Below are positions 8,900 through 17,122 of a stretch of DNA of 64,000 nucleotides, one piece after another (the first letter of the stretch is position 1; every line of letters begins with the position of its first letter). The stretch is from contig JAMLJC010000001.1 in NCBI GenBank assembly GCA_023953845.1, positions 806,001 through 870,000 on the forward strand. The letters are read 5' to 3'. The notes beneath the pieces were generated by a model, which was not told the origin of the DNA, did no database searches, and saw only the letters and a program-made list of their open reading frames with translations. The stretch is from Rhizobiaceae bacterium (GTDB lineage: Bacteria > Pseudomonadota > Alphaproteobacteria > Rhizobiales > Rhizobiaceae). The position numbers and the translations under genes were made by a program.

Positions 8900-9631
8900 A
8901 TGGCGAGCGAAAAATTCAGCCTGGCCGTCCTGCTCACCTGGCTCGCCTTCCCGGTCTATGTCTGGCAGGGCGTCAGTGTGCGGATGCGCACCGAGCGCCT
9001 GCTGCCGGCGAAAGGCACGGTGCGCGGCGCGCTCGCCGGAAGCGAGCCGACCATCCGCCTGCTCGTGCTCGGCGATTCCTCCGCAGCGGCCGTGGGCGTC
9101 GACAGCACCACGCAGGGCTTCGCGCCGCAGCTTGCGGCCATTCTCCATGCGCGCAGCGGACGCGGCGTCACATGGCGCGCGGCAGGCTTCAATTCCGCGA
9201 CGGCGGGCGCGATCCGCGACCATGTCGTGCCGAACCTGCCGCATGAGGACTGGACCCATGTGGTTCTCTCGGTCGGCACCAACGACACCAAGAATTTCCA
9301 CACGGTCGGGCGCTGGGACCGCGAGTTCGGCACGCTCATCTATGCGCTCCGGGCAAAATTCCCGGAGGCGCGGCTGGTCTGGTCGCCGGTGATCGAGATG
9401 ACCAGCGTGCCGGCGCTGCCCCGCGTATTGGCGCGGCTTCTGGAGATCCGGGCGCAGGCGATCAACCTCATGGGCGTTCGACTCTGCCGCGAGCGCAGCG
9501 CCGTTGCCGCGACGCGGCTGCCAGTACTCAACCCGAAGATCGGCTTTTCCCGTGACGGTTTCCATGCCTCGGAAGCCGGCTACCGGGCCTGGGCCGAGCA
9601 TCTGGTCGATCTCTTGCTGGCCGAAGACTGA
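8900..9631 (+). CDS. SGNH/GDSL-type hydrolase with N-terminal membrane anchor
   Basis: A 243-residue SGNH hydrolase. The nucleophile block is VLGDSSA, block III is the SVGTNDTKN motif, and the catalytic Asp and His are in SRDGFHASEAGY near the C-terminus. Residues 8-24 (LAVLLTWLAFPVYVWQG) form a single hydrophobic segment, so the enzyme is either anchored and faces the periplasm or is exported. Family members are esterases or lipases; the substrate is unknown. The ATG at 8900 has GAGCGGCAGG before it. It follows pgk by 20 bases and may be read with it. Confidence 0.82.
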   Translation: MASEKFSLAVLLTWLAFPVYVWQGVSVRMRTERLLPAKGTVRGALAGSEPTIRLLVLGDSSAAAVGVDSTTQGFAPQLAAILHARSGRGVTWRAAGFNSATAGAIRDHVVPNLPHEDWTHVVLSVGTNDTKNFHTVGRWDREFGTLIYALRAKFPEARLVWSPVIEMTSVPALPRVLARLLEIRAQAINLMGVRLCRERSAVAATRLPVLNPKIGFSRDGFHASEAGYRAWAEHLVDLLLAED

Positions 9632-9645
9632 GTCCGAAGCGGACC

Positions 9646-9675
9646 AAAAGAAAGGCCGCGACTTGCGTCGCGGCC
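9646..9675 (-). terminator. Rho-independent terminator (minus strand)
   Basis: A perfect 9-bp stem GGCCGCGAC (9654-9662) / GTCGCGGCC (9667-9675) around a TTGC loop. Read on the minus strand the stem is followed by TTTCTTTT, so it serves the phytase-like gene that ends at 9712. Read on the plus strand there is no T-run, though it may still hinder read-through from the SGNH gene. Confidence 0.78.
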
Positions 9676-9711
9676 AGGCAAGCGTCGATTGCGGCAGAGG
9701 CGGGGCAAGCC

Positions 9712-11910
9712 TCAGTTCGACGCAGCGATGTTGCCGAGATTGAGGAAGATCGTCTCGCCGGAGGAATCATCGACGCCGTCATTGTCGGTGACGACGAAGG
9801 CGTTGCCGGCGGCGTCTATGGCGAAACCTTCCACCTTGTCCACGACATAGCCGTTGGTCGCGCCCTTGAGATCGGGGATCAGGTCGCGCACCAGCGTCTT
9901 CTCGACCAGCGGCAGATCGCCGTCGAGCCTGGCCGGCCTGAAGGCGTCGAGCGCCACGCGATAGATGTTCTTGGCCCGGGCGTTGGCGCCGATCTGGTTG
10001 TCACGCTCGATGATGTAGAGCCCGTCGCCGGAGGCGGCGATCTCGGAAAGGCCTATCCAGCCGGTCTCCGCGCCATCCAGCGGATAGCGCACAGCCGACC
10101 ATTCCTTGACCTTCGGCTTGTAGGCCAGAAGCTTCACCTGGCCTTTCGGATCGTCCTGCCACTCGCGCTGCACGGCGAGGACCAGCGTGAGGTCATCGCC
10201 CTCGCCGATCGTCGTGATGCCCTCGAAGCCGAAGCGGGTTTCCTTGCCGTAGAGTTCGGCCGGCAGCGCGATTTCCTGCCTGATCTCGCCCTTCTCGTCG
10301 ACGCGATAGATGGCGTTCGGAACGAGCTTCGCCGGATCGCCTTCCGAGGCCAGCCAGAAGCCGCCCTCGCCGTCGACCGCCAGACCTTCGATGTCGAGCT
10401 TCTGCGCCGGATTGCCGCCACGCGTCACGATCGTCTTCGCCGTGATGACGGCGGGCTTCTGCGTCGCATCGATGGTGAAGATCGAAGGCGCGCTGGAATA
10501 GACCGAGTCCGACGCGGCGAAGAGCTTCCCGGCCTCGCTTCTATCTGCCGTCAATGCGCCGAGCGCGCCCCAGCCGAGCGGCTTGCCGTCCTCGGTGCGG
10601 TTGGCGACCAGCATCGGATAGGCAGCGGGGCCCTCGGTGCGCTCGAACACCATCACATGCGAACGGGCAAGGCCGTCCTCGACCAGATCCGTCTCGTTGG
10701 CGGTGACGAAGAGGTTGCGCGACGGGATCGCCAGCAGCCCCTCCGGGCCGACGCCTGACGGCAGCAACTGCAGCAGCTTCGGCTCGGCGCCCGTGTCCTC
10801 GTAGACGCCGACCAGCGAACCGCGTTCCGAGCCGATGAAGAGGAGCTTCTGGTCGCCATAGGCGCCGACCTCGACGCCTTCCGGCTCGACGCCCTTCTTG
10901 TTGCGATGCTCGGGATAGTGACCGAGATCGGCAACGGCATATTCGAAGCTCGCGCCGGATTCGTAGACGACTTCGCCGGTCTTCGAGAAGATCGTGAAGC
11001 CGCGCGAGCCGCCCTTCCAGTCGCCTTCATTGGCGACGACGATACGGTCGTTGTCGATCCACTTCACCGCGTCGGGCTCGCGCGGCGTGTTCTCCACCTT
11101 GCCGGAGAATTTCAGCGCGCCGTCCTTCCTGGTGTCGACGCCCTCCAGCGTCACGCTGCCCGCGGAGAAATGCGAAGTGACCTTGCCGTTGGCCGCATCA
11201 ACGATGGCGATGTGGTTGTTCTCCTGCAGCGTCACGGCGATCTCGCCGGCCTCGTTGAAGGCGACGAATTCCGGCTCCGCGTCCTCCGGAGCGATCTCGG
11301 AAAGGCTGGCCAGCTCGACCGTGCGGATCGCGCCGCAATCCGCCGCGCCGCCATCGAGCGAAACGATCTTCAGATTACCGGACGGCATCTGCGGGATCGC
11401 GCCATCATTCACCTCTTCGTCGCGCTCGTTCTCGATGGCGATGGCGAGGAATTTTCCGTCCTTGCTGAGCGCCAGCGAGTCAGGCTGGCCGCCGAGGTCG
11501 CAGGTCGTCTCGATCGCCTTCGAGGCGATGTCGATGACGGTCAGATTGCCGGAAGGGTTGGTCTTGGATTCGGACGTGTTGACGCCGGCCAGCACCTTGC
11601 CGCCCGCGACCACGACGGAAGTCGGCTCGCCATTGATCTTGACGATGCCGCCGGCCTTCGGCGCCCTCGGGTCGGTGATGTCGACGAAGCCGACAGCGCC
11701 GAGCGGGCTGTCCGAATAGACGAGCGTGTTGCCGTCTTCCGTGGCGGTGATGATCTCGGACGAGGTCGGCGTTTCCTTCTTGATGTCGGCGGGGAGATTG
11801 TCGGCCACGGCGAATGTCGCGACGCGGTTGAACATCATATCGGCATTGGCGGGCAGCGCGGCGGACGCCATCAGCGCGGCGGTCAGCAGGGCGAGACGTG
11901 TGGTAGACAT
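9712..11910 (-). CDS. Secreted esterase-like activity of phytase family protein
   Basis: A 732-residue exported protein with a clear Sec signal peptide: a Thr/Arg N-terminus, the hydrophobic run LALLTAALMASAAL and an Ala-X-Ala site near residue 23. The mature part has repeated beta-propeller-like segments (GNLTVIDIASK, GNLKIVSLDGG, DRIVVANEGDW) and a C-terminal half with LDIEGLAVDGEGGFWLASEGDP and RFGFEGITTIGEG, the pattern of the phytase-like esterase domain (PF13449 type). The likely role is periplasmic or extracellular hydrolysis of phosphate esters, but members are poorly characterised. The start has GGAGAGGGTCAAA upstream. A candidate Pho box lies 60-88 bases before the ATG. Confidence 0.85.
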   Translation of the reverse strand: MSTTRLALLTAALMASAALPANADMMFNRVATFAVADNLPADIKKETPTSSEIITATEDGNTLVYSDSPLGAVGFVDITDPRAPKAGGIVKINGEPTSVVVAGGKVLAGVNTSESKTNPSGNLTVIDIASKAIETTCDLGGQPDSLALSKDGKFLAIAIENERDEEVNDGAIPQMPSGNLKIVSLDGGAADCGAIRTVELASLSEIAPEDAEPEFVAFNEAGEIAVTLQENNHIAIVDAANGKVTSHFSAGSVTLEGVDTRKDGALKFSGKVENTPREPDAVKWIDNDRIVVANEGDWKGGSRGFTIFSKTGEVVYESGASFEYAVADLGHYPEHRNKKGVEPEGVEVGAYGDQKLLFIGSERGSLVGVYEDTGAEPKLLQLLPSGVGPEGLLAIPSRNLFVTANETDLVEDGLARSHVMVFERTEGPAAYPMLVANRTEDGKPLGWGALGALTADRSEAGKLFAASDSVYSSAPSIFTIDATQKPAVITAKTIVTRGGNPAQKLDIEGLAVDGEGGFWLASEGDPAKLVPNAIYRVDEKGEIRQEIALPAELYGKETRFGFEGITTIGEGDDLTLVLAVQREWQDDPKGQVKLLAYKPKVKEWSAVRYPLDGAETGWIGLSEIAASGDGLYIIERDNQIGANARAKNIYRVALDAFRPARLDGDLPLVEKTLVRDLIPDLKGATNGYVVDKVEGFAIDAAGNAFVVTDNDGVDDSSGETIFLNLGNIAASN

Positions 11911-11969
11911 TTTGACCCTCTCCTTGTCCTGAAAGAGGGTTTCCTTTCGCGCGTCCGCATTTCAGCGGC

Positions 11970-11998
11970 ATGACGATCGCATGAAGCTTGCGTGACAA
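11970..11998 (-). promoter_or_regulatory. Candidate Pho box upstream of the phytase-like gene
   Basis: Three heptamers with an exact 11-base period lie 60-88 bases before the ATG at 11910. Read on the minus strand they are TTGTCAC, GCTTCAT and TCGTCAT, separated by 4-base spacers GCAA and GCGA. PhoB boxes are 11-base direct repeats of CTGTCAT-like heptamers, so the period and the TCA(T/C) cores fit. The middle repeat is weak. The link to a phosphate-scavenging product makes the call plausible but not proven. Confidence 0.4.
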
Positions 11999-12019
11999 CG
12001 CACAATCGCCACTATGGCG

Positions 12020-12181
12020 TCAGCCCTGATGGCTGAGCAATGCCGTCAGCGAGATCGCCGCAAGCGCGGCGATGGCAAGCTTCCAGAAATCCTTCCGGTG
12101 CCGAAGCCCCGGCAGACCGAGCGGCTTGATGATCTGGACGACCATCATGCAGAGGATGATGAGTGACAGGATTTTTGTCAT
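12020..12181 (-). CDS. Small membrane protein, 53 residues
   Basis: A short frame starts with ATG at 12181 (MTKILSLIILCMMVVQIIKP) and ends with TGA at 12020. Residues 4-18 form one hydrophobic helix, then a basic stretch RHRKDFWK precedes a second hydrophobic segment LAIAALAAISLTALL at about 35-49. This two-helix hairpin with a positively charged loop looks like a genuine inner-membrane miniprotein. I do not know a function. It is divergent from the DUF3291 gene and lies upstream of the phytase-like gene on the same strand, with the candidate Pho box between them. Confidence 0.6.
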   Translation of the reverse strand: MTKILSLIILCMMVVQIIKPLGLPGLRHRKDFWKLAIAALAAISLTALLSHQG

Positions 12182-12280
12182 GTCGCCTTTGAGCAGGCCG
12201 ACGCGGCAGTGTCAAAGCGTCGCCGTTGGCTCGCACCCGGACGGAGTGTATCGTCGCTCTCGACACAATCCGTGTGAGCC

Positions 12281-12853
12281 ATGAGCCAACCGCGCGTCGC
12301 CCTCTACACTTTCGGCGTTTTCCGCCTGCCCTCCGACGATCGCGCAAACCGGGGATTCCATGCCCGCAACGACCTCAATTTCGAGGCGGTCGAAGCCAGC
12401 GAGGGTTTCGTCGCCCGTTCCGGCTATGCGGACGAGCCGGGACCGGCGAGCTGGGGCGCCGAGGTCTATCCGCGCTTTTACGAGGAACGGGGCGACGGCT
12501 ACTCTCCCGCGACGTTGTCGCTCTGGGTCGATCTTGAATCGCCGATGGCGTTTTCATACGCCGGCATCCATGCAGACGCGCTCCGCCACGGCCGCGACTG
12601 GTTCGTGAAGCCGGAATGGCCACCCTACGCGGTCTGGTGGGTTGACGGCGATCATGTGCCGGACTGGACCGAAGCCGTGGAAAGGCACGACCATCTCCAC
12701 CGTCACGGACCGACGGCCCGTGCCTTCGATTTCAAGAATGCCTTCGACGCCGGAGGTTCGCCGCTCCGGATCGACCACGCGCGGATGAAGGAGCTCGTGA
12801 GGACGAACGTCGCACGGCAAGCAGCAAACTGGCAGATGGCGCGGTATCTTTGA
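12281..12853 (+). CDS. DUF3291 domain-containing protein
   Basis: A 190-residue soluble protein with the DUF3291 pattern: an N-terminal region around ALYTFGVFRLP, then LSLWVDLESPMAFSYAGIHADALRHGRDWF and the Trp-rich WPPYAVWWVDGDHVPDW in the middle. The fold is probably related to small dimeric alpha/beta barrels, but no catalytic activity is established for the family. The ATG at 12281 directly follows GTGTGAGCC, a weak ribosome binding site. Its end lies 74 bases before the prpE start, so the two could be co-transcribed. Confidence 0.75.
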   Translation: MSQPRVALYTFGVFRLPSDDRANRGFHARNDLNFEAVEASEGFVARSGYADEPGPASWGAEVYPRFYEERGDGYSPATLSLWVDLESPMAFSYAGIHADALRHGRDWFVKPEWPPYAVWWVDGDHVPDWTEAVERHDHLHRHGPTARAFDFKNAFDAGGSPLRIDHARMKELVRTNVARQAANWQMARYL

Positions 12854-12927
12854 GCCCCCGCCCTTCGTCGGATAGACGAGCAGCCTTGCCGGGGGTACAT
12901 CACGGCCGCGACATGAGGGAGGAGCCT

Positions 12928-14835
12928 GTGACGTCACGCTATCATGAGACCTATGAGGGCTGGAAGCGCGAGCCGGAGGCGTTCTGGGCTGAAGCCGCGA
13001 AGTCGATCGACTGGTCGAAACCGTGGGATCGGGTATTCGATCCGGAGGCCGGCGCCTATGGCCGCTGGTTCGCTGGCGCCGAATGCAACACCTGCCACAA
13101 TGCCGTCGACCGCCATGTCGCCGGAGGTCGCGCCGGCCAACTGGCGCTGGTCTACGACAGCCCGATGACAGGCAAGGTTGCACGGTACACCTATGCCGAG
13201 CTGAGGCGCGAGGTCGTGGCGCTCGCTTCGGTGCTCCGGAACCAGAGCATCGGCAAGGGCGACCGCGTCATCATCTACATGCCGATGGTGCCGGAAGCGC
13301 TCTTCGCCATGCTGGCCTGCGCGCGCCTCGGCGCCATTCATTCCGTGGTCTTCGGCGGTTTCGCTGCGCGCGAACTCGCCACCCGCATCGACGACGCCCA
13401 GCCCAAGCTGATCGTCTCGGCGTCCTGCGGCCTCGAGCCCGGACGCATCGTCGCCTACAAGCCGCTGCTGGACGAGGCCATCGACATGGCGCGTCACAAG
13501 CCGGATCGCTGCCTGATCCTGCAGCGGGATCAGAAGCGTTGCGACCTCATCGAGGGCCGCGACCTCGATCTCGCCGACCAGATGGCGCGCGAGCGTGCGG
13601 CGGGCGCCAATGTCGATTGCGTTCCCGTGGCCGCGACCGACCCGCTCTATGTGCTCTACACCTCCGGCACGACCGGCCAGCCCAAGGGCGTCGTCCGCGA
13701 CAATGGCGGGCATATGGTGGCGCTGAAATGGTCGATGGAGAACGAGTTCGGCGTGAAGCCGGGCGAAGTGTTCTGGGCTGCCTCCGATGTCGGCTGGGTC
13801 GTCGGCCATTCCTACATCGTCTACGCGCCGCTGCTGCATGGCTGCACGACGATCCTGTTCGAGGGCAAGCCGATCGGCACGCCGGATGCCGGCACCTTCT
13901 GGCGGGTGATCGCCGAGCACGGCGTCGACGTGCTGTTCACGGCGCCCACCGCTTTCCGCGCCATCAAGGGGCAGGACCCGGACGGCGCGTTCCTGCCGAA
14001 ATACGACCTGTCGAAGTTCCGCACCCTCTTCCTTGCCGGCGAGCGCGCCGATCCGCCAACGCTGGAATGGGCGGAGAAGAAGCTGGGCGTGCCCGTCATC
14101 GACCACTGGTGGCAGACGGAAACCGGCCACCCGATCAGCCAGAACCCGGTGGGGCTCGGCATGCTGCCGGTCAAGTACGGCTCGCCCGGCGTCTCCATGC
14201 CGGGCTTCGACGTGCAGGTGCTGGACGATGCAGGCCACGCGGTGCCTTCCGGCACCATGGGCAACGTGGTCATAAAGCTGCCGCTGCCGCCCGGCTGCCT
14301 GCCAACGCTGTGGAATGCGGACGACCGCTTTCGCGAGGCCTATCTCGCCGAGTTCCCCGGCTACTACAAGACGGCCGACGCCGGCTATCTGGACGATGAC
14401 GGCTATCTCTTCATCATGGCCCGCACCGACGACATCATCAACGTCGCCGGCCATCGTCTCTCGACCGGCGGCATGGAGGAGGTCGTCGCCGAGCATCCGG
14501 ACGTGGCGGAATGCGCCGTCGTCGGCATCGCGGACGCGATGAAGGGGCAGGTTCCCTGCGGTTTCGTCGTGCTGAGCGCCGGCCGCGACCGCGAAGCCGG
14601 CGAACTGGAGCGCGAGATCGTCGCGCTGGTGCGGGAGCGGATCGGCGCGGTCGCGGCGCTGAAGACGGTGATCCCCGTGAAGCGGCTGCCAAAAACCCGA
14701 TCCGGCAAGATCCTGCGTGCGACCATCCAGAAGATCGCCGACAAGGAGGAGTGGAAGATGCCGGCGACCATCGACGATCCGGCCATCCTCGACGAGATCG
14801 GCGCGGCGCTGAGGGAGCGCGGCATCGGCGTTTAG
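12928..14835 (+). CDS. prpE: Propionyl-CoA synthetase (propionate--CoA ligase)
   Basis: A 635-residue ANL-superfamily acyl-CoA synthetase that activates propionate (or acetate) to its CoA thioester through an acyl-adenylate. The ACS-type N-terminus RYHETYEGWKREPEAFW and CNTCHNAVDRHV match PrpE. The adenylate motif is YTSGTTGQPKGVV, followed by WWQTETG and the C-terminal lysine motif KTRSGKILR, a usual site of regulatory acetylation. The start is taken as GTG 12928 because AGGGAGGAG lies just before it; ATG 12913 is possible and would add five residues. A 9-bp hairpin follows the stop. Confidence 0.9.
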   Translation: MTSRYHETYEGWKREPEAFWAEAAKSIDWSKPWDRVFDPEAGAYGRWFAGAECNTCHNAVDRHVAGGRAGQLALVYDSPMTGKVARYTYAELRREVVALASVLRNQSIGKGDRVIIYMPMVPEALFAMLACARLGAIHSVVFGGFAARELATRIDDAQPKLIVSASCGLEPGRIVAYKPLLDEAIDMARHKPDRCLILQRDQKRCDLIEGRDLDLADQMARERAAGANVDCVPVAATDPLYVLYTSGTTGQPKGVVRDNGGHMVALKWSMENEFGVKPGEVFWAASDVGWVVGHSYIVYAPLLHGCTTILFEGKPIGTPDAGTFWRVIAEHGVDVLFTAPTAFRAIKGQDPDGAFLPKYDLSKFRTLFLAGERADPPTLEWAEKKLGVPVIDHWWQTETGHPISQNPVGLGMLPVKYGSPGVSMPGFDVQVLDDAGHAVPSGTMGNVVIKLPLPPGCLPTLWNADDRFREAYLAEFPGYYKTADAGYLDDDGYLFIMARTDDIINVAGHRLSTGGMEEVVAEHPDVAECAVVGIADAMKGQVPCGFVVLSAGRDREAGELEREIVALVRERIGAVAALKTVIPVKRLPKTRSGKILRATIQKIADKEEWKMPATIDDPAILDEIGAALRERGIGV

Positions 14836-14840
14836 GATCA

Positions 14841-14863
14841 GGTGACGGCGTCCCGCTGTCACC
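14841..14863 (+). terminator. Hairpin after prpE, possible weak terminator
   Basis: GGTGACGGC (14841-14849) pairs with GCTGTCACC (14855-14863), with one G-T wobble and a 5-base loop, starting 5 bases after the prpE stop. There is no T-run, so it may only slow transcription or protect the mRNA 3' end before the SDR gene. Confidence 0.4.
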
Positions 14864-14931
14864 TTGACCCGACGGATCGCTTTCGCCACTGTCGCCGCGA
14901 TTGTGCAACTGCGAAAAGGCGGAGCGAGGAC

Positions 14932-15720
14932 ATGGCCCTGGACGGCAAGACGGCGATCGTGACGGGCGCGGCCGGCGGCATCGGATATGCCATCGCCGAA
15001 CGATTCCTGCGCGAAGGCGCCCGCGTCGTGATCGCGGATGTCGACCAGGCGAAGGGCACCAGGGCGGAAAAGGCTCTCTCGAAGCTGGGCGAAGTCCGCT
15101 TCATCCGCACCGACGTCGCGCGAAAGCTCGATGTCCACAATCTGGTGGCCGCCGCCATCGACGCCTTCGGCGACATCGATGTGCTCGTCAACAATGCCGG
15201 CATCGTGCACGACGCGGACTTTCTCGACCTGAAGGAGGAGGATTTCGACCGCGTGCTCGGGGTCAACCTCAAGGGCTCGTTCCTCGTGGGACAGGCGGTC
15301 GCCCGGCACATGGTCGACAAGGTCAGGCAGGGCGGCGCGCCGGGAGCGATCGTCAACATGTCTTCGATCAACGCGCTGGTCGCCATCCCGACACAGGTGC
15401 CCTACTCGATCTCCAAAGGCGGCGTGAACCAGCTCACCCGCGTCATGGCGCTGGCGCTCGCCCCTTACGGCATCCGCGTCAACGCGATCGGCCCGGGCTC
15501 GATCATGACCGACATGCTCAATGCCGTGAACAACGACCCGGCGGCCAGAAACCGCGTGCTGTCGCGCACGCCGCTCGGCCGCGTCGGCGAATCGTCGGAG
15601 ATTGCCTCGATCGCCGCCTTCCTCGCCTCCGACGACGCCAGCTACGTCACCGGCCAGACCATCTACGCCGATGGCGGGCGGCTGCCGCTCAACTACACGG
15701 TTCCCGTGAAGCCGTTATAG
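14932..15720 (+). CDS. SDR-family oxidoreductase
   Basis: A 262-residue classical short-chain dehydrogenase. TGAAGGIGYAI near residues 12-22 is the cofactor motif, VLVNNAGI is present, the catalytic Ser is in VNMSSINAL, and the Tyr/Lys pair is in YSISKGG. The C-terminal GQTIYADGGRLPLNY is typical of SDR tails. Asp in VIADVD at the end of strand 2 suggests NAD(H). The substrate is not readable. The ATG at 14932 has GGAGCGAGGAC upstream. It follows prpE by 96 bases with a hairpin between, so it may be partly co-transcribed. Confidence 0.9.
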   Translation: MALDGKTAIVTGAAGGIGYAIAERFLREGARVVIADVDQAKGTRAEKALSKLGEVRFIRTDVARKLDVHNLVAAAIDAFGDIDVLVNNAGIVHDADFLDLKEEDFDRVLGVNLKGSFLVGQAVARHMVDKVRQGGAPGAIVNMSSINALVAIPTQVPYSISKGGVNQLTRVMALALAPYGIRVNAIGPGSIMTDMLNAVNNDPAARNRVLSRTPLGRVGESSEIASIAAFLASDDASYVTGQTIYADGGRLPLNYTVPVKPL

Positions 15721-15732
15721 CGTTTCCCACCC

Positions 15733-15754
15733 TCCTGACTCAGTGCTGTCAGCA
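15733..15754 (+). promoter_or_regulatory. Palindromic operator, site A (candidate WYL-regulator site)
   Basis: TCCTGACT, six bases, TGTCAGCA, placed 45 bases before the DUF1127 start. The same 22-base layout recurs at 16631-16652, and in both places the palindrome is followed, after exactly four bases, by TGTGCGAT. The shared architecture and the nearby WYL-domain regulator suggest a common operator/promoter. Confidence 0.55.
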
Positions 15755-15799
15755 GGGGTGTGCGATTATGGCTCCGCACACAAACAAGAGGAGCCAGCC

Positions 15800-15979
15800 A
15801 TGCAACTGTCCGCACCCTTCCGCAGCGTCCGGCGCTACATCGGCAAGATCAGGACCATTCGCGATGAGATTCGCACGGAACGTTTCATGAACGCCTTGCC
15901 CGAGGAACTGCGCAAGGACATCGGCTGGCCGGATCGGCAGAGTGATCGCTCGATCCAGCGCCGGCGGTCCTTCGACTGA
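15800..15979 (+). CDS. DUF1127 small protein
   Basis: A 59-residue basic protein. The central RFMNALPEELRKDIGWPDR (about 29-47) is the DUF1127 (YjiS-like) motif, here near the C-terminus after a longer basic N-terminal half. In alphaproteobacteria small DUF1127 proteins with Arg-rich motifs act as RNA-binding regulators of phosphate, carbon and stress transcripts; the exact role of this one is unknown. The ATG at 15800 follows AAGAGGAGCC, a strong ribosome binding site. Palindromic site A lies just upstream, and a DJ-1-like gene follows 63 bases downstream. Confidence 0.85.
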   Translation: MQLSAPFRSVRRYIGKIRTIRDEIRTERFMNALPEELRKDIGWPDRQSDRSIQRRRSFD

Positions 15980-16042
15980 GCAACCTTTGCTTTTCGACCC
16001 GGCCGCCCCATCTTCACGAAGCGGCGACCGCAGGAAACTGTC

Positions 16043-16636
16043 ATGAGCGAAAACAGCAGGGCAATCGGTTTCGTCTTCATCCCTGGCTTTGCCGACTGGG
16101 AATACGGCATGCTTTCCGCCTCGGCGGTCGACTGGTTCGGGGACAGGGCGATCGCCATGTCGCCGGACGGCAAGCCGGTCGCTTCGATGAGCGGCTTTGC
16201 GCTTTCTCCGCAGAGGGCGGCGGTCGTGGAGGAAAGTGCCGATCTCGACGGCGTCGTGCTCGTGGGCTCGGACAGATGGGCTTCGGATGAAGCGCCAGAC
16301 GTCTCCGCCCTGCTGCATTCGATGCGCGGGCGCGGCGCAATCGTCGGCGGGATCTGTGCCGGCACGCTGGGTCTCGCCCGCGCCGGCCTGTTCGCCGACG
16401 TTGCCCATACGAGCAACGGCCGCGACTGGATCCTGCGCCATCTACCGGACTATCCGGGCAACGACAACTATCGGGATGTGCCGTATGCGGTGGCCGACAC
16501 CGGGATCGTCTCGGCCCCGGGCTCGGCTCCCGGCACGTTCGCGCTGGAATTCCTGACGTTGTTGCATCCGGACAAGACGGAGGAACTGGCCGGGATGCGG
16601 GCGTTGTTCCAGAAGGAATATGCTGCTTCCTCCTGA
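16043..16636 (+). CDS. DJ-1/PfpI family protein
   Basis: A 197-residue class I glutamine amidotransferase-like protein. The nucleophile Cys105 sits in the elbow GGICAGTLGLA, and Glu20 (FADWEYGM) is placed like the conserved acid that tunes the cysteine in DJ-1/PfpI proteins. Members include proteases, isonitrile hydratases, deglycases and chaperones; which applies here is unknown. The ATG at 16043 has CAGGAAACTG upstream. The stop codon overlaps palindromic site B, so the gene ends inside the control region of the next operon. Confidence 0.85.
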   Translation: MSENSRAIGFVFIPGFADWEYGMLSASAVDWFGDRAIAMSPDGKPVASMSGFALSPQRAAVVEESADLDGVVLVGSDRWASDEAPDVSALLHSMRGRGAIVGGICAGTLGLARAGLFADVAHTSNGRDWILRHLPDYPGNDNYRDVPYAVADTGIVSAPGSAPGTFALEFLTLLHPDKTEELAGMRALFQKEYAASS

Positions 16637-16652
16637 CAATATGCTGTCAGGA
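16631..16652 (+). promoter_or_regulatory. Palindromic operator, site B (candidate WYL-regulator autoregulation site)
   Basis: A perfect inverted repeat TCCTGACA, ATATGC, TGTCAGGA, with TGTGCGAT four bases further on, as at site A (15733). It lies 35 bases before the 143-residue gene that precedes the WYL-domain regulator, a position suited to autoregulation. It overlaps the stop codon of the DJ-1-like gene. Confidence 0.6.
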
Positions 16653-16687
16653 GCCTTGTGCGATAAGCCGGTCGAGGGAGATCGGAC

Positions 16688-17119
16688 ATGAAAAGTTGGA
16701 CCGACAAGCTCGATGCGGGCACGCCCGTCGTGAAGCCGACGCCCCGGACGTTCGGCGACGTGGTGGAAGGACAGTCCATGCTGGTGCCGACGGCGCGTCA
16801 GGTGGACGACTTCATCCGTTCGATTCCGCCCGGCACGAAAATGGACGTTCGTGCGCTGCGCACGGCGCTGGCCCTCGAATACGGGGCGGAAGTGACCTGC
16901 CCGGTCTATATGGGCTATCATCTGCGCACGGTGGCCGAAGCCGCCAACGAGGCTCTGCAGCGCGGCATGCCGCTGGAGGACCTGACGCCCTTCTGGCGCG
17001 TGCTGGACGAGGATACGCCCACGACCGGGCGGCTGACCTTCGGCACCGACCTGCTGAGAGCCCAGCGCGCAAAGGAAGGGCTGCCCGGGGAAGGACAGGC
17101 CGAGAAAGGACGAGATTGA
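16688..17119 (+). CDS. Hypothetical protein paired with WYL regulator
   Basis: A 143-residue soluble protein I do not recognise with certainty. It has VDDFIRSIPPGTKMDVRALRTALALEYG in the middle, then a helix-rich TVAEAANEALQRG and TPFWRVLDEDTPT. The general order (basic helix, then FWRVLD) faintly recalls the small DNA-binding domain of alkyltransferase-like proteins, but the PCHR active-site motif is absent. The single Cys in EVTCPVYMGY is not in that context. The ATG at 16688 follows GGGAGATCGG. The stop is 3 bases before the WYL regulator start, so the two are certainly one operon under site B. Confidence 0.75.
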   Translation: MKSWTDKLDAGTPVVKPTPRTFGDVVEGQSMLVPTARQVDDFIRSIPPGTKMDVRALRTALALEYGAEVTCPVYMGYHLRTVAEAANEALQRGMPLEDLTPFWRVLDEDTPTTGRLTFGTDLLRAQRAKEGLPGEGQAEKGRD

Positions 17120-17122
17120 GCC

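Noticed and set aside
12934..15309. A 791-codon frame antisense to prpE and the SDR gene
   Set aside because: Spans two clear genes and the gap between them; composition is shadow-like.
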